DNA from: JBAXGE01 sp044344145
Lineage (GTDB): Bacteria > Planctomycetota > Phycisphaerae > WQYP01
Assembly: GCA_044344145.1 (NCBI GenBank)
Contig: JBIJDM010000142.1
Span: forward strand, 1-7,782
Direction of reading: 5' to 3'
Length of the DNA stretch: 7,782 nucleotides
Positions 1 through 5,660 of the stretch are shown here, in pieces. The notes beneath the pieces were generated by a model. The model had not been told where the DNA came from. It did no database searches and saw only the letters and a program-made list of their open reading frames with translations. Positions within the stretch are counted from its first letter, which is position 1. Each line of letters begins with the position of its first letter. Both the position numbers and the translations under genes were made by a program.

Positions 1-86
1 GGTTTTTGTGTTATGGGGCGATTGTGATTGAAATTGTGGTGGTTAAGGGTTGGTTCATCCGATTTTGCCGGGGGCTTTGGGTATTC
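1..86. other. Intergenic DNA with no recognised feature
   Basis: I see no convincing coding frame, ribosome binding site, RNA gene or repeat in this stretch. It lies immediately before the first palindromic repeat. Any gene to the left would end outside the window. Confidence 0.5.
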
Positions 87-133
87 TGCCCCAACGGGGC
101 AATATCTGTATAGCCCAGGGCAACGCCCTGGGT
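87..133 (+). repeat. Palindromic repeat module, copy 1
   Basis: Two small hairpins are separated by 12 bases. The first is TGCCCC-AAC-GGGGCA (87-101). The second is CCCAGGGC-AAC-GCCCTGGG (114-132), an 8-bp stem with an AAC loop. The same two-hairpin architecture recurs in reverse at 227-273 and in forward orientation at 5613-5657. Neither hairpin here is followed by a T-run, so this is not a simple terminator. From memory it resembles dispersed intergenic palindromes of PVC-group bacteria, which read as a '...PGRCPGL...' phantom peptide when translated. It is likely a non-autonomous repeat rather than a gene. Confidence 0.8.
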
Positions 134-154
134 AGCCGCGTCCCGGCCCGTGCA

Positions 155-206
155 GTGCTCTGAAGGAGCACCATTTATACCGGCAAATAGTGCTCCTTCA
201 GAGCAC
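155..206. repeat. Inner inverted repeat pair, 17 bp arms
   Basis: GTGCTCTGAAGGAGCAC at 155-171 is the exact reverse complement of the 17 bases at 190-206, with 18 bases between. Each arm is itself a small hairpin with a 6-bp stem GTGCTC/GAGCAC and a 5-base loop. The pair sits centrally between the two outer palindromic modules (87-133 and 227-273), giving a nested, nearly symmetric structure. No T-run follows either arm. Confidence 0.85.
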
Positions 207-226
207 CCAAATCGGGTCGCACCACA

Positions 227-273
227 ACCCAGGGCGTTGCCCTGGGCTATTGAAATGCCGCCCCTTTGGGGCG
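227..273 (-). repeat. Palindromic repeat module, copy 2 (inverted)
   Basis: Positions 227-249 are a perfect 23-base reverse complement of 111-133 in copy 1. The partner hairpin CGCCCC-TTT-GGGGCG (259-273) corresponds to the outer hairpin of copy 1 but has a different loop. The gap between the two hairpins is again 12 bases. Copies 1 and 2 are therefore arranged head to head around the inner inverted pair. On the minus strand this copy follows the CACGGAA-type repeat at 318-353, the same order seen for the repeats at 5528-5657. Confidence 0.85.
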
Positions 274-317
274 AAGACCAAGTGCAGATGCAATGGCTGG
301 TTTATAGACAGTTACTT

Positions 318-353
318 CATTTCCGTGTATTTCCGTGTCTTCCGTGGTTAAAC
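318..353 (-). repeat. CACGGAA-type dispersed repeat, left copy
   Basis: Read on the minus strand this is AACCACGGAAGACACGG followed by a further ACACGGAAATGA. A close relative lies on the plus strand at 5528-5562, matching at all but a few positions. It contains short CACGGA sub-repeats. I recall this sequence type (phantom peptide 'TTEDTE') as a common intergenic repeat in several bacterial phyla. I see no coding function. Confidence 0.7.
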
Positions 354-463
354 TCTTCTGCGACTTAGTCTCAATTGGACCTATTTGTCTTCATGCCATT
401 GCAGGGGATAATCGGAAACTTTAATCTATTTACTGTTGGTTCTCGGGTGGCGTACCTGTTGCC

Positions 464-491
464 TTGGGACTGCCGGTCTTGGTACTTTAAT
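464..491 (+). promoter_or_regulatory. Candidate sigma-70-type promoter for nifJ
   Basis: TTGGGA at 464-469 (4 of 6 matches to the -35 consensus) is followed after 16 bases by TTTAAT at 486-491 (5 of 6 to the -10 consensus). Transcription would begin near 498 and leave a leader of about 120 bases before the nifJ start at 618. Other AT-rich hexamers occur upstream, for example TTTAAT at 420-425, but have poorer partners. This is a pattern match only. The organism's promoter consensus is unknown. Confidence 0.33.
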
Positions 492-535
492 TGTTGGCGC
501 TGATGCGTTGACCCAGAATCGGCTGCGGCGGTGTT

Positions 536-579
536 GGTCGGTCCTTACCGGGACGGGCCGCACGGGGCCGACCCTGTCC
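536..579 (+). promoter_or_regulatory. GC-rich structured leader upstream of nifJ
   Basis: Two pairings are possible in the leader: GGTCGG (536-541) with CCGACC (568-573), or GGACGGG (551-557) with CCTGTCC (573-579), the latter with one G-T pair. They share base 573 and so are mutually exclusive in full form. The second ends 38 bases before the nifJ start. I do not recognise a known riboswitch or leader class, and GC-rich DNA forms such pairings easily. Confidence 0.25.
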
Positions 580-605
580 TACTCACTCCGGGCCATGGTG
601 GTCCG

Positions 606-613
606 AAAGGAAG
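606..613 (+). promoter_or_regulatory. Ribosome binding site that sets the nifJ start
   Basis: AAAGGAAG lies 4 bases before the ATG at 618. The same frame stays open back to a GTG at 531, but no Shine-Dalgarno-like sequence precedes that codon. The 29 extra residues (Gly/Pro-rich, read through the structured leader) do not look like an oxidoreductase N-terminus. The start at 618 is preferred. Confidence 0.75.
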
Positions 614-617
614 CTAT

Positions 618-3600
618 ATGTCAGATCGTCGTAAGTTGACGCTGGACGCCAACGAGGCAGCCGCGTCAGTGGCGCATCGTTTGTCCGAAGTGATTGCCAT
701 TTATCCCATTACGCCCAGTTCGCCGATGGGCGAATTTTCCGACGAATGGTCGGCCAAGGGCAAGAAGAATATCTGGGGCACGGTGCCCATGATTGAAGAG
801 ATGCAGTCCGAGGCCGGGGCGGCCGGGGCGGTGCACGGGGCGTTGCAGGCGGGCTCGATGAGCACGACCTTCACGGCCAGTCAGGGCTTGCTGCTGATGA
901 TTCCGGATATGTACAAGATTGCGGGGGAACTGACCCCGTTTGTGATGCACGTGACGGCGCGGACGCTGGCCACGCATGCGTTGAGCATCTTTGGCGATCA
1001 CTCGGATGTGATGGCCTGCCGGCAGACCGGGTTTGCGATGTTGTGTTCCAACAGCGTGCAGGAAGCCCATGATCTGGCGCTGATTTCCCATGCCGCGACG
1101 CTGGAAGCGCGGATTCCGTTCCTGCACTTCTTTGACGGGTTCCGGACCAGTCATGAAGTGGCCAAGATTGAAGAGCTGACCAATGGCGATCTGCAGGCCA
1201 TGATCAGCGAAGAGGCCGTGAAGGCGCATCGCGACCGGGCGCTGACGCCGGACAAGCCGGTGATCCGCGGGACGGCGCAGAATCCCGACACGTTCTTCCA
1301 GGCGCGCGAGGCGTGCAATCCGTTCTATACCAATGTATCGGAAGTGGTCAAGGCCAAGATGGCCAAGTTTGCGGCCCTGACCGGGCGCGAATACAAGCTG
1401 TATGAATATGAAGGCGCGCCCGATGCGGACCGCGTGATCATTCTGATGGGTTCGGGCGCGGAAGTGACCCACGAAACCGTCGAACATATGCGGGCGGCGG
1501 GCGAAAAGGTGGGCGTGCTCAAGGTGCGTCTGTACCGGCCGTTTGTGATCAAGGATTTTGTGCAGGTCTTGCCCAAGACGGTGCGCAGCATCGCGGTGCT
1601 GGACCGGACCAAGGAACCCGGCGCTGTGGGCGACCCGTTGTATCTGGATGTCATTGCCGCGCTGCAGGAAGCGCGGGCGGATGGCGAATTGAACTTTACC
1701 CTGGTGCCCAATGTGGTGGCCGGGCGGTACGGGCTGGCGAGCAAGGAATTCACCCCCGCGATGATCATGGGCGTGTATGCCGAACTGGCCAAGCCCAAGC
1801 CCAAGAATCACTTCACCATCGGGATTGTGGACGATGTGACGCACACGTCGCTGAGCTATGACACCGAACTGGATATCGAACCCAACAGCGTGAAGCGCGC
1901 GGTGTTCTTCGGCCTCGGGGCCGATGGCACGGTGGGTGCGAACAAGAACTCGATCAAGATTATCGGCGAAGAGACCGACAATTTCGCCCAGGGTTATTTC
2001 GTGTACGACTCCAAGAAGTCGGGCGCGATCACGATCAGCCATCTGCGTTTCGGGCCCAAGCCGATCCGTTCGGCGTATCTGGTGCGGCAGGCGAACTTTG
2101 TGGCCTGTCACCAGTTCGGCTTCTGCGAGAAGTACGACATGCTGGAGCTGGCCGCGCCGGGCGCGACGTTCCTGCTGAACAGTCCGTTTGGCGTGGACGA
2201 GGTATGGGACAAGCTGCCGCGGGAAATGCAGGAGCAGATTCTGGCCAAGCGGCTGAAGTTCTATACCATTGACGCCTACAAGGTCGGGCGCGAAACCGGC
2301 ATGGGCGTGCGCATCAATACCATCATGCAGACGTGCTTCTTTGCGATTTCCGGCGTGCTGGAACGCGAAGAGGCCATCAAGCAGATCAAGAAGTCCATTG
2401 AAAAGACCTATGGCAAGAAGGGTCCGGAAATCGTACAGAAGAATTACGCCGCGGTGGATCACACCCTGGCGCATCTGTTCGAAGTGAAGGTGCCCGGCAA
2501 GATCACGTCGGCGTTCAGCCGGCCGCCGATCGTGTCGGTGGATGCCCCGGACTTTGTGCAGCGGGTCGAGGGCGTGATGCTGGCCAACAAGGGCGACCTG
2601 TTGCCGGTGAGCGTGTTCTCGGTGGATGGGACCTGGCCGCTGGGGACCACGCAGTGGGAAAAGCGCAACATCACCACGGAAATCCCGGTATGGGAAGCCG
2701 AGTTGTGTATCCAATGTAACAAGTGTGCGTTCGGGTGTCCGCATGCGGCCATCCGGGCAAAGGTTTATGAACCCGCCGCGCTGGCGGGGGCCCCGAGCAC
2801 CTACAAGGCGGTGGATTACAAGGCCCCGGATTTCAAGGGCCAGAAGTTCACCATCCAGGTAGCGCCGGAAGATTGCACGGGTTGCGGCCTGTGCGTGCAG
2901 ATGTGTCCGGCCAAGGACAAATCGAATCCGAAGAACAAGGCCATCAACATGGCGCCGCAGATGCCGCTGCGGGAAACGGAACGGGAAAACTTCGCGTTCT
3001 TCCTGAACCTGCCGGAAGTGGACCGCACCAAGGTCCGTATGGACGTCAAGGGCAGCCAGCTCTTGCAGCCGCTGTTCGAGTTCTCGGGCGCGTGTGCGGG
3101 CTGCGGCGAAACGCCGTATGTGAAGCTGCTGACCCAGATGTTCGGCGACCGGATGCTGGTGGCGAATGCCACGGGTTGCTCGTCGATCTACGGCGGCAAT
3201 CTGCCGACCACGCCGTATTGCACCGATCGCGCCGGGCGCGGCCCGGCCTGGTGTAATTCGCTGTTTGAAGATAATGCCGAATTTGGCGCCGGGTTCCGCA
3301 TGAGCGTGGACCAGCATGCCCAATATGCCCGCGAATTGCTGGTGTTGTTGACCCCGGAAGTGGGGGCGACACTGGCGCAGGAAATCCTGACGGCGGACAT
3401 GAGCAGCGAAGCGGGCCTGCAGGCCCAGCGCGGCCGCGTGGTCGAGCTGAAGAAGCAACTGGCCAAGATCAGCGGCAAGCCGCAGGCGGCGTGGTTGCTG
3501 CAGTTGGCGGATTACCTGGTCAAAAAGAGCGTGTGGATCCTCGGTGGCGATGGCTGGGCGTATGACATCGGCTACGGCGGGTTGGATCACGTGATGGCCA

Positions 3601-4277
3601 TGGGCAAGAACGTGAACATTCTGGTCATGGACACCGAAGTGTATTCCAACACCGGCGGTCAGGCCAGCAAGTCCACCCCGATGGGTGCGGCGGCGAAGTT
3701 TGCCGCCAACGGCAAGAACATGCCCAAGAAAGACCTGGCGCTGATCGCCATGAGCTATGGGTATGTGTATGTCGCGAAGGTGGCCTTCGGGGCCAAGGAC
3801 GCCCAGACCGTCAAGGCGTTCCAGGAAGCCGAAAGCTATGATGGGCCGTCGCTGATTCTGGCGTACAGCCATTGCATCGCGCACGGGTATGATCTCAAGC
3901 AGGGCTGCGAACAGCAGCGCCTCGCGGTGGATTCCGGCCACTGGCCGCTGTTCCGCTATGACCCGCGCCGGCTGGAAGCGGGCGAAAATCCGCTGCAGCT
4001 GGATTCGGCCATCGGCAAGACCTTGCTGTCGCAGTACGTGAAGAACGAAACGCGCTACCGCATGGTTGAGCAGATGAACAAGGAACGGTTCGACGGGATG
4101 ATCGCGCGGAGCCAGAAGGAAGTGGTCCGCCGCTTTGCCATGTATCAGGATATGGCCAAGGCGACGTATGCGACGCTGGCGAAAGCCGCAGCCGCCCCGG
4201 CGACCCCGGTGGCCACGGCAGCTCCCGTGACCGCGGTGACCCCGGTCGCCCCGGTGAAACCCGCGGACGCCCACTGA
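618..4277 (+). CDS. nifJ: Pyruvate:ferredoxin (flavodoxin) oxidoreductase, single-chain
   Basis: A cytoplasmic iron-sulfur, thiamine-diphosphate enzyme that oxidises pyruvate with CoA to acetyl-CoA and CO2, reducing ferredoxin or flavodoxin. The 1219-residue product matches the homodimeric class (about 1200 residues). Domains in order: pyruvate/pyrimidine domain with YPITPSS at 29-35 and the pyruvate-type segment GDHSDVM; a transketolase-C-like domain near 260-410; the gamma domain starting near 420 (GTVGANKNS); a two-[4Fe-4S] ferredoxin domain with CxxCxxCxxxCP at 697-708 and 753-764; and the TPP domain with GDGWAYDIGYGG (977-988) and YSNTGGQ (1009-1015). T32, E65, R115 and N1011 align with T31, E64, R114 and N996 that I recall from the Desulfovibrio africanus enzyme. 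C826, C829, C854 and C1086 match its proximal-cluster cysteines. All key residues are intact. The last ~31 residues are an Ala/Pro/Val-rich tail. The start is set by the ribosome binding site at 606-613. A flavoprotein gene follows after 82 bases. Confidence 0.98.
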   Translation: MSDRRKLTLDANEAAASVAHRLSEVIAIYPITPSSPMGEFSDEWSAKGKKNIWGTVPMIEEMQSEAGAAGAVHGALQAGSMSTTFTASQGLLLMIPDMYKIAGELTPFVMHVTARTLATHALSIFGDHSDVMACRQTGFAMLCSNSVQEAHDLALISHAATLEARIPFLHFFDGFRTSHEVAKIEELTNGDLQAMISEEAVKAHRDRALTPDKPVIRGTAQNPDTFFQAREACNPFYTNVSEVVKAKMAKFAALTGREYKLYEYEGAPDADRVIILMGSGAEVTHETVEHMRAAGEKVGVLKVRLYRPFVIKDFVQVLPKTVRSIAVLDRTKEPGAVGDPLYLDVIAALQEARADGELNFTLVPNVVAGRYGLASKEFTPAMIMGVYAELAKPKPKNHFTIGIVDDVTHTSLSYDTELDIEPNSVKRAVFFGLGADGTVGANKNSIKIIGEETDNFAQGYFVYDSKKSGAITISHLRFGPKPIRSAYLVRQANFVACHQFGFCEKYDMLELAAPGATFLLNSPFGVDEVWDKLPREMQEQILAKRLKFYTIDAYKVGRETGMGVRINTIMQTCFFAISGVLEREEAIKQIKKSIEKTYGKKGPEIVQKNYAAVDHTLAHLFEVKVPGKITSAFSRPPIVSVDAPDFVQRVEGVMLANKGDLLPVSVFSVDGTWPLGTTQWEKRNITTEIPVWEAELCIQCNKCAFGCPHAAIRAKVYEPAALAGAPSTYKAVDYKAPDFKGQKFTIQVAPEDCTGCGLCVQMCPAKDKSNPKNKAINMAPQMPLRETERENFAFFLNLPEVDRTKVRMDVKGSQLLQPLFEFSGACAGCGETPYVKLLTQMFGDRMLVANATGCSSIYGGNLPTTPYCTDRAGRGPAWCNSLFEDNAEFGAGFRMSVDQHAQYARELLVLLTPEVGATLAQEILTADMSSEAGLQAQRGRVVELKKQLAKISGKPQAAWLLQLADYLVKKSVWILGGDGWAYDIGYGGLDHVMAMGKNVNILVMDTEVYSNTGGQASKSTPMGAAAKFAANGKNMPKKDLALIAMSYGYVYVAKVAFGAKDAQTVKAFQEAESYDGPSLILAYSHCIAHGYDLKQGCEQQRLAVDSGHWPLFRYDPRRLEAGENPLQLDSAIGKTLLSQYVKNETRYRMVEQMNKERFDGMIARSQKEVVRRFAMYQDMAKATYATLAKAAAAPATPVATAAPVTAVTPVAPVKPADAH

Positions 4278-4292
4278 TTGCTAGAATGATCG

Positions 4293-4325
4293 GGGCCGGT
4301 TCCGCGTGGAACCGGCCCGGTTTTT
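4293..4325 (+). terminator. Hairpin terminator or attenuator between nifJ and the flavoprotein gene
   Basis: An 11-bp perfect stem, GGGCCGGTTCC (4293-4303) with GGAACCGGCCC (4308-4318), closes a GCGT loop and is followed by GG and five Ts. This is a textbook intrinsic terminator 15 bases after the nifJ stop. The T-run ends only 34 bases before the next start codon, so the hairpin probably lowers, but cannot abolish, transcription of the downstream gene. It could alternatively stabilise the nifJ message 3' end. Confidence 0.85.
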
Positions 4326-4344
4326 ACTTGTGCCGGTAAACCTC

Positions 4345-4351
4345 TAAGGAG
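4345..4351 (+). promoter_or_regulatory. Strong ribosome binding site of the flavoprotein gene
   Basis: TAAGGAG is a near-perfect Shine-Dalgarno sequence 8 bases before the ATG at 4360. It fixes the start and shows the gene is translated on its own rather than by coupling to nifJ. Confidence 0.85.
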
Positions 4352-4359
4352 ATAACAAT

Positions 4360-5352
4360 ATGGACCTGTCAACGACTTATCTGGGTATGGAACTGACCAG
4401 CCCATTGATGGCGGGCGCCTGTCCGCTGCCCGATAACATGGACAACGTGAAGCGTCTGGAAGACGCCGGGGCGTCGGCGATTGTGATGCACTCGATTTTC
4501 GAGGAGCAGATCAGCCGCGAACGCACGGCCTCGATTTACTATTCGGAGATGTATGCCGAATCGTTCCCGGAAGCGCGCAACTTTCTGCCCACGCCGGATG
4601 AATTCCGGCTGGGGCCGCCGGAATATCTGGAACACATCCGCCGGATCAAGGAAGTGACCAACCTGCCGGTGATCGCCTCGATCAACGGGACCACGGCGGC
4701 GGGCTGGGCGGAATACGCCAAGGACCTGGCCGCGGCGGGCGCCAATGCGGTGGAACTGAATGTCTACACGCTGGCGGTGGACTTTGCCCAGAGCGGCAAC
4801 CAGATCGAACAGCAGATTCTCGACGCCGTGAAGGTGGTGAAGGGCGCCACGACGCTGCCGATTGCGGTCAAGCTGTCGCCGTTCTTCAGCTCGCTGAGCC
4901 ACTTTGCCAAACGGCTGGATGATACCGGCGTGGCCGGGATGATTTTGTTCAATCGGTTTTATCAGCCGGACATTGATGAAGAGACGCTGGAAGTGACCCC
5001 GCGGCTGCATCTGTCGGATTCGTCGGATCTGCTGCTGCGGTTGCGCTGGCTGGCGATTCTGTCGGGCCGGATCAATGCGTCGCTGGCCTGCTCGGGCGGC
5101 GTGCATACCGCGGTGGATGCGATCAAGGCGCTGATGGCGGGCGCCAATTCGGTGCAGATGGTTTCCGCCCTGCTGCGGTACGGGCCGGAATATATCCGCA
5201 CCGTGCGCGAACGCATGGTGGAATGGATGACCAAGCATGAATATGAATCGGTTAAGCAGATGATCGGCTCGATGAGTCTGATTAACTGTGCGGACCCGGC
5301 GGCGTATGAACGCGCGAACTATATGCGCGTGCTGAATAGCTACGCGAGCTGA
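4360..5352 (+). CDS. Dihydroorotate-dehydrogenase-like FMN-barrel protein (probably not PyrD)
   Basis: A 330-residue, probably cytoplasmic TIM-barrel flavoprotein resembling class 1 dihydroorotate dehydrogenases. Visible features are the first barrel strand LGMELTSPLMAGACPL (8-23), VIASINGT, VKLSPFF around K171 (aligned with the substrate/FMN lysine of class 1A enzymes), FNRF with N198, and the phosphate-binding CSGGVHT (244-250). The place of the NxSCPN active-site loop reads NVYT (134-137), so the catalytic Cys/Ser is replaced by T137 and the following Pro-Asn is missing. The orotate-contacting NxMGxPN loop is not recognisable either. FMN binding is therefore likely, but oxidation of dihydroorotate is doubtful. 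The length is typical, with no signal peptide or membrane span. It lies downstream of nifJ behind a terminator and is presumably co-regulated by readthrough. I recall such genes beside oxidoreductase genes in other anaerobes, which suggests a redox partner role, but the true substrate is unknown. Confidence 0.93.
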   Translation: MDLSTTYLGMELTSPLMAGACPLPDNMDNVKRLEDAGASAIVMHSIFEEQISRERTASIYYSEMYAESFPEARNFLPTPDEFRLGPPEYLEHIRRIKEVTNLPVIASINGTTAAGWAEYAKDLAAAGANAVELNVYTLAVDFAQSGNQIEQQILDAVKVVKGATTLPIAVKLSPFFSSLSHFAKRLDDTGVAGMILFNRFYQPDIDEETLEVTPRLHLSDSSDLLLRLRWLAILSGRINASLACSGGVHTAVDAIKALMAGANSVQMVSALLRYGPEYIRTVRERMVEWMTKHEYESVKQMIGSMSLINCADPAAYERANYMRVLNSYAS

Positions 5353-5383
5353 AGAAGCGACGCGGATTAATTTGGTGAGGATG

Positions 5384-5413
5384 GGGCCACGGCGCGAGCT
5401 GTGGCCCTTTTTT
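5384..5413 (+). terminator. Intrinsic terminator ending the nifJ-flavoprotein unit
   Basis: A 10-bp stem GGGCCACGGC (5384-5393) with GCTGTGGCCC (5398-5407), containing one G-T pair, closes a GCGA (GNRA-type) loop and is followed by six Ts. It begins 31 bases after the stop codon of the flavoprotein gene and marks the end of the transcription unit. Confidence 0.9.
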
Positions 5414-5435
5414 ATGCGCGGGGGGACGGGGGGAG

Positions 5436-5464
5436 TCTCACGCAACGGCGCGACGACGCAACGG
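5436..5464 (+). repeat. CGCAACGG-type dispersed repeat
   Basis: CGCAACGG occurs at 5441-5448 and recurs at 5457-5464, with a CGCGACGA variant between. Translated, the stretch reads SRNGATTQRG, resembling the 'SRRDAETQR' phantom peptide I recall from a common intergenic repeat. It lies in a strongly G-rich tract with six-G runs at 5420-5425, 5428-5433 and 5472-5477. It is non-coding in my judgement. Confidence 0.45.
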
Positions 5465-5488
5465 GGAGACCGGGGGGATAATTTTTAC

Positions 5489-5514
5489 ATGGATGGATGG
5501 GATGCACAGGATGG
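5489..5514 (+). repeat. GGATGG-type short dispersed repeat
   Basis: ATGGATGGATGGGATGC followed by ACAGGATGG reads as MDGWDAQDG, resembling the 'MDGQDGQD' phantom peptide I remember from intergenic repeats in the same kinds of genomes. It consists of short GATGG sub-repeats with no gene-like features. Confidence 0.4.
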
Positions 5515-5527
5515 GGACGGGGGGAGG

Positions 5528-5562
5528 TTAACCACGGAAGACACGGAGGGGCACGGAAATGA
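5528..5562 (+). repeat. CACGGAA-type dispersed repeat, right copy
   Basis: TTAACCACGGAAGACACGG continues with a third CACGGAAATGA sub-repeat and translates as LTTEDTEGHGN. It matches the reverse complement of 318-353 except for a short variable patch (GGGG here against AATA there). Its position about 50 bases before a palindromic module also mirrors the left-hand arrangement. Confidence 0.7.
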
Positions 5563-5612
5563 TTTTCGGATGGGGGGGATGGACGCGGACTTTCTACTCG
5601 TGGTAATACGCA

Positions 5613-5657
5613 GGGCCGAAGGCCCGGTTTTATACCAGCCTAGGGCAACGTCCTAGG
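5613..5657 (+). repeat. Palindromic repeat module, copy 3
   Basis: Hairpin GGGCC-GAA-GGCCC (5613-5625) is followed after 13 bases by hairpin CCTAGGGC-AAC-GTCCTAGG (5639-5657). The second hairpin differs from copy 1 at three of 19 positions. Two of these are a paired C-to-T and G-to-A change that keeps the stem, and the third turns a G-C pair into G-T. The first hairpin is followed by GGTTTTA and might act as a weak terminator. The module lies in opposite orientation to copy 2. Confidence 0.75.
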
Positions 5658-5660
5658 AAT

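Noticed and set aside
87..273. Left palindromes considered as a bidirectional terminator or as insertion-sequence ends
   Set aside because: No T-runs follow the stems, no transposase lies between the arms, and the related module at 5613-5657 shows this is a dispersed repeat family.
150..368. 72-codon plus-strand frame in the left intergenic region
   Set aside because: It consists almost entirely of translated inverted repeats and lacks a ribosome binding site.
531..617. N-terminal extension of nifJ from a GTG at 531
   Set aside because: It has no ribosome binding site and runs through the structured leader. The ATG at 618 has AAAGGAAG upstream and gives the expected family N-terminus.
436..639. 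67-codon plus-strand frame overlapping the nifJ start
   Set aside because: It overlaps the promoter, leader and first codons of nifJ in another frame and has no ribosome binding site or recognisable motif.
666..4274. Open frame of about 1200 codons on the minus strand opposite nifJ
   Set aside because: It is codon-for-codon antisense to a clearly identified enzyme. Its product is His/Arg/Gln-rich low-complexity sequence with no domain, and it exists because the sense gene avoids TTA, CTA and TCA.
4360..5352. Plain annotation as dihydroorotate dehydrogenase (pyrD) in pyrimidine synthesis
   Set aside because: The catalytic Cys/Ser loop and the orotate-binding loop are not present, and the neighbour is pyruvate oxidoreductase rather than a pyrimidine gene.
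4369..5445. Open frame of about 358 codons on the minus strand opposite the flavoprotein gene
   Set aside because: Same antisense artefact. It starts inside the terminator and repeat region and has an Arg/His-rich composition with no ribosome binding site.
5372..5656. 94-codon plus-strand frame after the flavoprotein gene
   Set aside because: It begins upstream of the operon terminator, has no proper ribosome binding site, and is made of dispersed repeat phrases.
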